DNA from: Streptomyces eurythermus
GTDB lineage: Bacteria > Actinomycetota > Actinomycetes > Streptomycetales > Streptomycetaceae
Direction of reading: 5' to 3'
Assembly: GCF_014649115.1 (NCBI RefSeq)
Contig: NZ_BMSK01000006.1
Span: forward strand, 1 to 39,227
DNA: 39,227 nt
The notes under the pieces are model-generated. The model did no database searches. It saw nothing but the letters and a program-made list of their open reading frames with translations, and was not told the DNA's origin. This document shows, piece after piece, positions 31,331 through 38,403 of the stretch (the first letter of the stretch is position 1; every line of letters starts with the position of its first letter). The translations under genes were made by a program, and so were the position numbers.

Positions 31331-32402
31331 GTTCCGGCAACTCCACGACGACCGTGCCGAATCGCTTGCCCTCGATCAGTTCCCGCAACGCCCGGGGACC
31401 CCGATCGATGCCCGCGATCCGTGTGAGGGGGAGACGGATCCGGCCGGACCGCAGCCAGTCGGCGAACCGCGCGGTCCACTCGGCCTCCACGCCGGGATGG
31501 TCGGTGCCGAGGTACCCCCGCACCGACACACCCTTGACGATCAGCCGGAACGTGTCGATCTCCGCCGGGGCCGCGGCGCCCGGACCGGCTGCGGCCAACT
31601 GCCCGGACAACGCCCCGACCAGGACGAACCGGGCGCCCCGCCGGGCGGCGTCCACCGCGGCGCCGAGTTGGGGGCCGCCCACGGTGTCGAGGAGTACGTC
31701 GATGCCGTCCGGCGCGGCCTCGGCGAGCTGACCGGCGAAGGCCCGGTACGCCTCCCGGGAGTTCCCCGAGCCGCCCCTCTCGCGCCAGGACCCGGCGGTC
31801 AGCACCGTGTCGTAGCCCAGCTCGGCGACGAGACGTTCTGCCTTCTCCGGTGAGCCGGTGGTGCCGATCACCCGGGCGGCGCCCAGCAGCCGGGCGATCT
31901 GCCCCGCCAGCGAACCCACCCCGCCGGCGGCCCCGGTGACCAGGACGACATCTCCCTCGCGCACACCGGCGACCCGGGTCAGCGCCCCGTACGCGGCGGA
32001 GCCGGAGGCGAGCCGGGCTACCGGGTCGGGCAGCGCCGGGTCGACCCTGGCGCACTCCGCCTCGGGTACGAGGGCGTACTCACGCCAGCCGAGCAGGTGC
32101 GTCACCGTGTCGCCCGGGCGCAGCGGGCTGTCCGGCGGAGCGAGGACGACCTCGCCGACGGCCGGCCCGTACAGCGTGTCTCCCGGGCTCAGCACGGGCA
32201 CCGGAGTGTCCTTCGCCGCCCCGCCGAGCAGGGTGCGCAGTCCGCCGTAGACCAGGAACTGCCGGTTGCGGACGAGGACTTGACCGGGCGCCGGGGCACC
32301 CACCGGGACCTCGGCGAGGGCGAAGTCGGCGGGCGTGGGCAGCCCCTCGGGCGTGGCGGCGAGCCGTACCTCACGGCTGATCCGCTGGGGGACCGACGTC
32401 AT
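31323..32402 (-). CDS. MDR-family NADPH-dependent oxidoreductase (CurA/LTB4 reductase-like)
   Basis: A 359-residue zinc-free MDR. It has RNRQFLVYGGLRTLLGG, YGPAVGEVVLAPPDSPLRPG, SAAYGALTRVAGV, the cofactor loop [20 protein letters not shown] near residues 150-170, DVLLDTVGGPQLG and VSVRGYLGTDH. The pattern matches curcumin/leukotriene reductases that reduce enones or quinones with NADPH. ATG at 32402 follows CAGGAGG. It is followed by the MerR gene in one operon. The enone-type substrate and the link with aromatic-product detoxification are inferences. Confidence 0.88.
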   Translation of the reverse strand: MTSVPQRISREVRLAATPEGLPTPADFALAEVPVGAPAPGQVLVRNRQFLVYGGLRTLLGGAAKDTPVPVLSPGDTLYGPAVGEVVLAPPDSPLRPGDTVTHLLGWREYALVPEAECARVDPALPDPVARLASGSAAYGALTRVAGVREGDVVLVTGAAGGVGSLAGQIARLLGAARVIGTTGSPEKAERLVAELGYDTVLTAGSWRERGGSGNSREAYRAFAGQLAEAAPDGIDVLLDTVGGPQLGAAVDAARRGARFVLVGALSGQLAAAGPGAAAPAEIDTFRLIVKGVSVRGYLGTDHPGVEAEWTARFADWLRSGRIRLPLTRIAGIDRGPRALRELIEGKRFGTVVVELPEHD

Positions 32403-32623
32403 GCGTGACCTCCTGGGGGAGTGGCGGACGAGGGGAGCGGGACGGTTCGTGCGGGCGTGCCGACGCGTCCGGTGGCCGGGAGCGCGGTGGCTCCGGCCGG
32501 TCGAGCGCGCACACGCTAAACCCTGACCCGCACGTCAATGGCAAGGCCGCCTGGCCCGCGGCCCCGGACCGCGCGCGGCGCCGACATGGTGGGCCCCGGC
32601 CGGTCCGGCCGCGCCCCATCCGC

Positions 32624-32687
32624 GAGGTGGGTCTCCGGTGCGTCCGGTCGCGCCCCGCCCGAGAGGTGGGTCTCCGGTGCGTCCGGT
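32624..32687. repeat. 39-bp tandem repeat, about 2.5 copies
   Basis: The 25 bases beginning GAGGTGGGTCTCCGGTGCGT at 32624-32648 recur exactly at 32663-32687, period 39, with a partial diverged copy before them near 32600. The period is a multiple of three, giving the 13-residue unit GARPDAPETHL plus two residues if read on the minus strand. Confidence 0.75.
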
Positions 32688-32964
32688 TGCGCCCCGGTCC
32701 GCCGGAGCGGCGCGGTCCGGGAGGGTACGGCGGTGAGCCGGGGGCTTGGCGCCGTAGGCGGACGGGTGGCGCCGAGCGGCCGACTCCACCGCGCGGGCGC
32801 CGTCCTCCCGCACGGGCGTGGCCCTCCCGCGTCGGCGTACCCCCCTGCTGACCCACACCCACGGTGACGGCAGGACCACCACGCCGAACCGCCACCCCGC
32901 GCCGGTGGCCGAACGGTCGTGCCGAGAGGAGACTGTCCACGGAAGGCGTGCGCCACGCTCGATG

Positions 32965-32978
32965 CACTCGAACGAGTG
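32965..32978. promoter_or_regulatory. Palindrome CACTCGAACGAGTG
   Basis: An exact 14-bp palindrome, CACTCG-AA-CGAGTG, 296 bp before the hydroxylase start. It is a candidate operator for that gene, but no adjacent regulator is present. Confidence 0.4.
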
Positions 32979-33273
32979 AGCTAGCTGAACAGTCGGTCCG
33001 GGGGACTCGTCGCCGGCCGGTCCGGGCCCGCGGCCCCGGCCGCCGTGAGAGGCGGCGGCCACGCGAACCGAGACGCCTCAGGCGGCACCCGGGGTGACCG
33101 CGCAGGTCCACACCCCGAAACCGCCGTCCCGGCGCTGTGCGCTTCGACCCGGTCACCGAGCCGTCCGCCGGTACGGACGCTGTGCCGTCTGCCGGTCCGG
33201 TGCCGGCCGGGACACGCGTCCGCTGCCACGAGTACCGCCCGACCGACCGGGACCGGGAAGGAATGATCGGTTG

Positions 33274-34170
33274 ATGAGCGGCATCCAGGTGCGAACGCCC
33301 GTCGCGGCCGACGGCCGACTGGGCGAGGCCGGCGAGCACCCCGGCCTGAGCGATCCGGACTATCTGCTCCGGCGCCGGGAGATCGCCTCACGGGCCCGAG
33401 GCCACCGGGTGGGCGACCCGTCCCCGCCCGTGGACTACACCGAGGACGAGGAGAGAACCTGGCGCACCGTCCACCGGGCGCTGTGGTCGGCCCAGGGCGA
33501 GCACGCGTGCCGTGCCGCCCTCGAGGCCAGGGAGCAGGCCCCGATCCCCGCGGACCGCATCCCGCAGCACGCCGAGGTCGGTGCCCGCCTGCGGCGGCTG
33601 ACGGGGTTCGACTTCACCCTTGCCGGGGGAGTGGTCGAGAACAAACGGTTCCTGGGATCGATGGCGGACGGCTACTTCCACGCGGTGCAGTTCGTCCGGC
33701 ACCCCGCCGTACCGCTGTTCACTCCCGAGCCCGACGTCATCCACGACGTCTTCGGCCACGGGATCCACCTCGCCTCGCCCGCGTTCGCCCGGATCTACCG
33801 CCTGATCGGGAAGGCGGCGATGCGGGTGGAGCGCGCGGACGTGTTGCAGATGATCAGCGACGTGTACTGGTTCACCCTGGAGTACGGCGTCCTCGACGAG
33901 GGCGGGGTCCCCAAGGCGTACGGCGCGGCCCTGCTGTCGTCCTACGGCGAGATCGGCCGGCTGTCCGCGGCCGACGTCCGGCCGCTGGACATCGGCGCCA
34001 TGCTCGCCACCCCCTACGACATCCGCGGCTACCAGCCGGTCCTCTTCAGCGCCCGCACGCTGGACGAGGTGACCGACATCCTCGGCGGCTTCCTGGAGGA
34101 CCTGGACGACGACGGCGCGCCGGGCCGACGGCCGGCCCCGGGCGGGGCGGATACCACCGTCGGCCGCTGA
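33274..34170 (+). CDS. Aromatic amino acid hydroxylase (phenylalanine hydroxylase type)
   Basis: A 298-residue non-heme iron monooxygenase of the biopterin-dependent aromatic amino acid hydroxylase family. The iron site is visible: His157 and His162 in PEPDVIHDVFGHGIHLASP, and Glu203 in YWFTLEYGV. Further blocks are DYTEDEERTWRTVHRAL, LRRLTGFDFTLAGGVVENKRFL and YGAALLSSYGEIG, the bacterial single-domain layout with no ACT domain. ATG at 33274 overlaps the TGA of a 3-codon mini-frame. It may be Phe 4-hydroxylase, or a Phe 3- or Trp hydroxylase as in some actinomycete pathways; sequence alone does not decide. No regulator or pathway partner adjoins it. Confidence 0.88.
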   Translation: MSGIQVRTPVAADGRLGEAGEHPGLSDPDYLLRRREIASRARGHRVGDPSPPVDYTEDEERTWRTVHRALWSAQGEHACRAALEAREQAPIPADRIPQHAEVGARLRRLTGFDFTLAGGVVENKRFLGSMADGYFHAVQFVRHPAVPLFTPEPDVIHDVFGHGIHLASPAFARIYRLIGKAAMRVERADVLQMISDVYWFTLEYGVLDEGGVPKAYGAALLSSYGEIGRLSAADVRPLDIGAMLATPYDIRGYQPVLFSARTLDEVTDILGGFLEDLDDDGAPGRRPAPGGADTTVGR

Positions 34171-34321
34171 GCGGGTTCGGCCGCGGGCGTCGGCGATCAC
34201 GACCGGCTGTCCGATGACCCCTTGGCGGCCCTGGCCCGCGACCGGCCGCGCCCTCTCACGCCGTCTGCGGCCCCAGCGTGATCGCCATGGGCGCCCCTCA
34301 CCGCGTCAGGTGCCGCAGGGG

Positions 34322-34407
34322 GTTAGTGGTTAGACCCTATTACGAATGTTCTTGACCGTCACTCGCTGTTGGAGTTATAACTTCTAACGAAAGTGCCAGC
34401 CACTAAC
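34322..34407 (+). promoter_or_regulatory. Sigma-70-like promoter within nested inverted repeats
   Basis: -35 TTGACC (34352-34357) and -10 TATAAC (34376-34381) are 18 bp apart, an unusually canonical promoter for this genome. The -10 lies inside the palindrome AGTTATAACT (34373-34382). Outer arms GTTAGTGG (34322-34329) and CCACTAAC (34400-34407) are an exact inverted repeat. This suits an operator for a repressor not encoded nearby. Confidence 0.72.
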
Positions 34408-34433
34408 AGAGCTGGTGGTCGAGGGAGGTCCTC

Positions 34434-35477
34434 ATGAACGCCGAAACGAACGCGGAAACGATGGTCGAGGTCGTGCTGCCGGGCAGGGTCGAGCCGGAGG
34501 GGCTCGAGGTGCGGCACGGAGCCGTTCCGACCGCCGGTCCGGGCCAGGTCGTGGTCCGTATGGAAGCCACCGGTGTCTCCTTCGCGGAGCAGCAGATGCG
34601 CCGCGGTCGCTATTACGACCAGCCGCCCTTTCCGTTCGTCCCCGGCTACGACCTGGTCGGCAGGGTGACGACGACCGGTGAGGGCGTCGACGCGGGCCTG
34701 GTCGGCACACGGGTGGCCGCGCTGCTGAAGGTCGGCGGATGGGCCAGCCACGTGATGCTCGACGCCGCCGACCTGGTGCCCGTCCCGGACGGAATAGGCG
34801 CCGCGGAAGCGGAGACCGTGGTGATCAACGGCATCACGGCCTGGCAGATGCTGCACCGCAAGGCCCGGGTGCGCGCCGGCCAGACCGTTCTGGTGCACGG
34901 CGCCAACGGGGGTGTGGGATCCGTCCTGGTCCAGCTCGCCCGGGCCGCCGGTGCGCAGGTGATCGGGACCGCCTCCGCACGTCACCACGCCGCCCTGCGG
35001 GAACAGGGGGTGACCCCGATCGACTACCGCACCGAGCACATCCCCGCCCGTGTCCGGGAACTCGCCCCGCGCGGCGTGGACGCCGTGTTCGACCACGTCG
35101 GCGGCCGCGGCATCACCGACTCCTGGAGCCTGCTCGCCCCCGGCGGCACGCTCGTCTCCTACGGCAGCGCCTCCACCCGCGACGACGAAGGCTCCAAGCA
35201 GTGGCCCGTCCTCAAGCTGCTGGCCCGGGTCTGGCTGTGGAACACGCTGCCCAACCGCCGCCACGCCTACTTCTACAACGTCTGGGCCGGCCGCGCCCTG
35301 AACCGCGACCGCTTCCGGGCCCGGCTGCGCAACGACCTCACCGAGGTGTTCGAAGCTCTTCGCCGGGGTGAGATCACTGCCAGGATCGCCGCCGAACTGC
35401 CCCTCACCCAGGTCGCCGAGGCGATGCGGCTGGCCGAGTCCGGCACCGTCGCCGGAAAGGTCGTCCTGCATGCCTGA
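34434..35477 (+). CDS. Zinc-free MDR quinone oxidoreductase
   Basis: A 347-residue medium-chain reductase: GVSFAEQQMRRGRYYDQPPF, FVPGYDLVGRVTTTGEGV, the cofactor loop VLVHGANGGVGSVLVQLA near residues 156-174, and VFDHVGGRGITDSWSLL. There are no zinc ligands. ATG at 34434 follows GAGGGAGG. It is driven by the strong promoter at 34352-34381. A short frame starts 8 nt before its stop, so something was once coupled to it. It is the third MDR of this kind in the window. Substrates are unknown. Confidence 0.9.
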   Translation: MNAETNAETMVEVVLPGRVEPEGLEVRHGAVPTAGPGQVVVRMEATGVSFAEQQMRRGRYYDQPPFPFVPGYDLVGRVTTTGEGVDAGLVGTRVAALLKVGGWASHVMLDAADLVPVPDGIGAAEAETVVINGITAWQMLHRKARVRAGQTVLVHGANGGVGSVLVQLARAAGAQVIGTASARHHAALREQGVTPIDYRTEHIPARVRELAPRGVDAVFDHVGGRGITDSWSLLAPGGTLVSYGSASTRDDEGSKQWPVLKLLARVWLWNTLPNRRHAYFYNVWAGRALNRDRFRARLRNDLTEVFEALRRGEITARIAAELPLTQVAEAMRLAESGTVAGKVVLHA

Positions 35478-35745
35478 CACATCAAGCACAGGCACACGCG
35501 CGTCCCCCGGCGATCGCACTCCTCTCGCCGTCCTCGCCGCTGCGGCCGTCGGCGCCACGACGGCCGCAGCGGCGACCTCACTCGGTCACCTCACCGGACC
35601 ACCGGGCGCACGCCAAGAACCGCGGACGGCTTGGTGGCCTGGATCGCCCAGACCCGCGCTGGTGCCCGGCGGCTGTAGGAACACGCCCGTCAGGCGCGTA
35701 CGGCGGGTGTTCAGCGGGGGCCATGGCCCGCGACCTGCCGGCTGA
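35470..35745 (+). CDS. Hypothetical short protein or gene remnant
   Basis: A 91-residue frame beginning MPDTSSTGTRASPGD, whose ATG overlaps the upstream oxidoreductase's stop region behind GGAAAGG. The segment TPLAVLAAAAVGATTAAAAT (residues 16-35) is hydrophobic, like a signal or membrane anchor. After about residue 45 the composition becomes Arg/Pro-rich as in non-coding frames, which suggests a frameshifted remnant of a longer exported protein. I do not recognise it. Confidence 0.35.
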   Translation: MPDTSSTGTRASPGDRTPLAVLAAAAVGATTAAAATSLGHLTGPPGARQEPRTAWWPGSPRPALVPGGCRNTPVRRVRRVFSGGHGPRPAG

Positions 35746-35948
35746 CCTCCCACATCGCCAGCCGCACCAGAAGACCAACTCGATGCCGCACGCAGGGGAT
35801 ACCGGGCTTCGGGTCGGTCGAGCGGTTCGAGGCCATCGCTGGTTCACACGTCCTGGCAGCGTGGCGTTGGCGGCCGTCCGGGAAAGAAAGACCGCGGCAC
35901 CGGGCAAGGTGCCTGCGCAGTCCGGCGCCGCGAGACGGCGTCGCCGTC
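35746..35948. other. Gap in the decayed zone
   Basis: No gene is supported between the short hypothetical frame and the broken hydrolase. It contains the hairpin at 35932-35950. A frame at about 35620-35690 (DGLVAWIAQTRAGARRL and stop) could be the end of a lost gene, but this is too short to judge. Confidence 0.4.
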
Positions 35949-35950
35949 TC
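35932..35950 (-). terminator. Small hairpin at the end of the broken hydrolase gene
   Basis: GAGACGG (35932-35938) and CCGTCTC (35944-35950) pair around CGTCG, overlapping the stop codon of the minus-strand frame. Confidence 0.45.
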
Positions 35951-36550
35951 AGGAGCCCAGGATACGGGCCACCCAGTTGTTGCGTGCGGCCGTCATGGCG
36001 TGCGCGAGAGCCGTGTGGGGCGCGGTCAGGTCGAAGCCGTGGAAGCCGCCGGGCCAGACGTGGAGTTCGGCCTGGACGCCGGCTGCCCACAGGGCACTCG
36101 CGTAGGCCACGTCCTCGTCCCGGAACACTTCGGCCGATCCACAGTCGATGAAAGCGGGCGGCAGCCCGGTCAGGTCGGTCGCCCGGGCAGGCGCGGCGTA
36201 GACGGAGACGTCGTCGGTGCCGCGACGCTCACCCAGCAGCGCCGTCCACCCCGTCCGGTTGCTCTGACGGTCCCACACACCGACCCCGTCGAACTGTCCG
36301 CTCGAGACGGTCCGATCACGATCGTCGAGCATCGGGTAGATGAGCACCTGACCGATCAGCCGCGGCCCCTTGCGGTCGCGGGCCAACAGGGCGGTGCCCG
36401 CGGCAAGGCCGCCGCCGGCGCTCTGCCCGGCGAGGATCAGTCTGTCGGGGTCCACCCCGAGTTCCCGAGGTCGGGGTGTTCGGGCGCGAGCCGGTATTCG
36501 ACAGTGACGAGGACGGCATCGTGTTTGCCGTGGAACCGTGCTGCCTTCAT
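35949..36550 (-). pseudogene. Chimeric, frameshifted HSL-type hydrolase pseudogene
   Basis: Read on the minus strand, ATG at 36550 behind AAGGAG opens MKAARFHGKHD, which looks like the start of a zinc alcohol (butanediol) dehydrogenase. It runs straight into AVLVTVEYRLAPEHPD, an internal hydrolase segment. Next, about 20-25 hydrolase codons are missing, the frame shifts, and the original frame ends at a stop (TPTD). The hydrolase then continues in another frame as RELGVDPDRLILAGQSAGGG and the C-terminal half to the stop at 35949 (HVWPGGFHGFDL, with catalytic His). So a start region from one gene was joined to a hydrolase that then lost an internal piece. From 36385 down to 36094 it is nearly identical to the gene at 38404. 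Confidence 0.82.
36094..36385 (-). repeat. Inverted near-identical hydrolase segment, copy 1 (copy 2 at 38936-39227)
   Basis: These 292 bases, read on the minus strand, match 38936-39227 on the plus strand with one mismatch seen (position 39123, TAT versus TAC). On the 5' side of the segment identity drops at once to roughly 75-80 percent. Copy 2 runs to the window edge, so the far boundary is not visible. Confidence 0.9.
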
Positions 36551-37089
36551 TGTTCTGCTCCTTCTTCCTGATGGGCCGGGACCGCCGGTCACCGTTGCGG
36601 GGCCGGCGCGCACCGCAGGTGCTTCTCCTGCGTCCGCGTATTGCGCGGCCCGAGCGCCGCGTTGCGGTCATGGGCATCGGACTGGCCGACTGTGTGCGCG
36701 CCCGCCGCGCGGTCGGATTGTCCGGCTGTCATCGTCGCGTGCGCTGATGCTCGGGCCGACCGCCGGACGCGGCTGGTTCGAGAGTTCCTGGTCGCCGTTT
36801 GCGCGGTCAGGAGCCTGCTGTGTGTCCGGCAAGGCAGCCGTCAGCCGTACCGGCTGTGGTCCGGCCGCTCGGACGGCCGCAGCCCGCTGGGCCCGGCCGT
36901 CCATCGGGCGGTGCAGGGCCCCTCGCACCACGACGGCGTGCTCGAACGGCGGGCTGATCGGCCGACATCTGCGGCGAACGGCGGTGCCCGGCTCCGGCGT
37001 CCACTGTCCAGCATGGAGACAGCTCACCGGAGGGATGCGAGCGGTGGACGGGGGGAATGTGAGCGGTGGACAGGGTGAAGGAGCACATC
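36551..37089. other. Gene-free stretch in the decayed zone
   Basis: These 539 bases between the broken hydrolase and the SDR hold no supported gene. A minus-strand frame near 36890-36990 (SPPFEHAVVV) faintly recalls a pirin segment, but it is too short to claim. Near 37037-37075 two GCGGTGGAC-type words recur (GAGCGGTGGAC twice, about 27 bp apart). Confidence 0.4.
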
Positions 37090-37965
37090 ATGGACTGGCC
37101 GGATGGCGCAGCGGCATTCGTCATGGGCGCGGCGTCCGGGATCGGCCTCGGCATCGCGCGGGCGCTCGTCGCCGCCGGCGCGAAGGCAGCGCCGGCCGAT
37201 GTCGACGAAGGTCGGCTCGCCGAGGCCGCGCAGGAGCTGACGGACGCGGGCGGCACCGTGGCGGCCGTACGGCCCGACGTGCGCGACGAGAAGAGCTGGG
37301 CGACCGCGGCCGACCGGGCCGGGGAAGCGCCCGGGCCGGTCTCGCTCCTGTGCAGCGTTGCCGGCGGGAACGGCGGCGGCCCGATCGAGGAGACGCCGCT
37401 CGAGGTCTGGCGGTGGGGGCTCGGGGTGAACACCGACGGCCAGTTCATCGGCGCGTCGACATTCCCGCCCCGGTTGAAGAGCCGCGGCACGCGAGCGCAC
37501 ATCCTCAACACCGCCTCGGTCTCCGGGCTGGTGCCGATGGCCGACGTGGGAGCCTGCACCGCGTCGAAGTTCGCCGGGGTGGGCTTCACGATGGTGCCGC
37601 GCGAGGAACTGGCGGACAGCGACGTCGGCGTCTCCCCGCTCATCCCGGGGACCGTCGCCACCCGCATCAACTTCACCGCCGGGGAAGCCGAGGCCAGGCT
37701 GCTCGGACGGCAGCTGAACCGTGAGGACGCCGAAGCCGACCACGCGGTACTCGCCGCGGGCGCCGATCCCGACCGAGTGGGCGAACAGGTCGTCGAAGCC
37801 GTCCGGGACGGTCGGTTCGTCATCGGCACCCACCGCGAGCGGGGGGATCCGGTCCGCCGTACGCACGCCGAGACCGAGGACGCCTACGAGGCGTTCGACG
37901 GACGCCACGGCCCGGATGCGACCGCTCGGATGCTGTCCGGGGGCACGAACCCGGTGACGGCCTGA
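37090..37965 (+). CDS. SDR-family oxidoreductase with catalytic Tyr replaced by Cys (probably inactive)
   Basis: A 291-residue SDR: FVMGAASGIGLGIARAL (normally VTGAASGIG), PADVDEGRLAEAAQEL, CSVAGGNGGG (normally a NAG motif), NTASVSG with Ser143, and ACTASKFAGVGF where Cys156 (TGC) stands where the catalytic Tyr (TAC) should be; Lys160 remains. Other unusual residues appear where relatives usually have Leu: FPPRLK, MVPREE and SPLIPG. ATG at 37090 follows AAGGAG. Frame and length are intact, so it is either an early pseudogene or a protein that no longer acts as a dehydrogenase. The normal residues quoted come from family knowledge. Confidence 0.8.
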   Translation: MDWPDGAAAFVMGAASGIGLGIARALVAAGAKAAPADVDEGRLAEAAQELTDAGGTVAAVRPDVRDEKSWATAADRAGEAPGPVSLLCSVAGGNGGGPIEETPLEVWRWGLGVNTDGQFIGASTFPPRLKSRGTRAHILNTASVSGLVPMADVGACTASKFAGVGFTMVPREELADSDVGVSPLIPGTVATRINFTAGEAEARLLGRQLNREDAEADHAVLAAGADPDRVGEQVVEAVRDGRFVIGTHRERGDPVRRTHAETEDAYEAFDGRHGPDATARMLSGGTNPVTA

Positions 37966-38403
37966 GCGGGCCGCGGCAGCAAGCCGCTGCGGGCCGTGTG
38001 CAGCCGCCCGCCGTTCGTCCCGGAACCCGAGGCCGTCCGCGCGGTCGTCCGGGCCGGGGCAGCGGCCATCCTGCCGACGTGATCCGAGGAGGCACGTCGG
38101 AGCAGCCTCCTGGGCCGTCGGATCGCACAGTGCGGACGTCTCCGGGCCGAGAAGTACGTGCGCCTGTCAGGACCCGACTCACGAAAGCCCCCGACGCCGC
38201 CGGCCAGGCCGAAGCCGCCGACGGCCGCCCCCGCATCGCCCTGCTCACCCCTACCGCACCCACCCGGCCCGGAGGAGGTCGCCACGGCCCTGATAGCAGC
38301 CCGGGCACCGGCGCCGTGATCGCTCCGCGCGGCCCGCCCCTCGCCTGCGGTCCCTCTTCACCGGGAGTGCGCCAGTCGCCTGACCCAAGCAAAGGAGTAA
38401 CTC
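37966..38403. other. Gene-free stretch before the hydrolase
   Basis: No supported gene in 438 bases. One plus-strand frame ends AVRAVVRAGAAAILPT at about 38083, which could be the tail of a lost gene. The ribosome site AAAGGAG for the next gene is at its end. Confidence 0.45.

Larger units (their letters stand above)
32403..33273. other. Long gene-free stretch (871 bp) with tandem repeats
   Basis: No gene is supported. On the minus strand TTGACG (32541-32536) and TAGCGT (about 32521-32516), only 14 bp apart, might be a promoter for the oxidoreductase at 31323; MerR-type promoters normally have a longer spacer, so this is weak. It contains the 39-bp tandem repeat at 32624-32687 and the palindrome at 32965-32978. 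A minus-strand frame (RPDAPETHL repeated) has no ribosome site. Confidence 0.45.

Noticed and set aside
32516..32956. Minus-strand frame with 13-residue GARPDAPETHL repeats as a repeat protein
   Set aside because: No ribosome site, composition like other shadow frames, and the repeat is explained by a short tandem DNA duplication.
36668..37027. Pirin remnant on the minus strand (SPPFEHAVVV)
   Set aside because: Only about ten residues look similar and no cupin motif is present; too weak to annotate.
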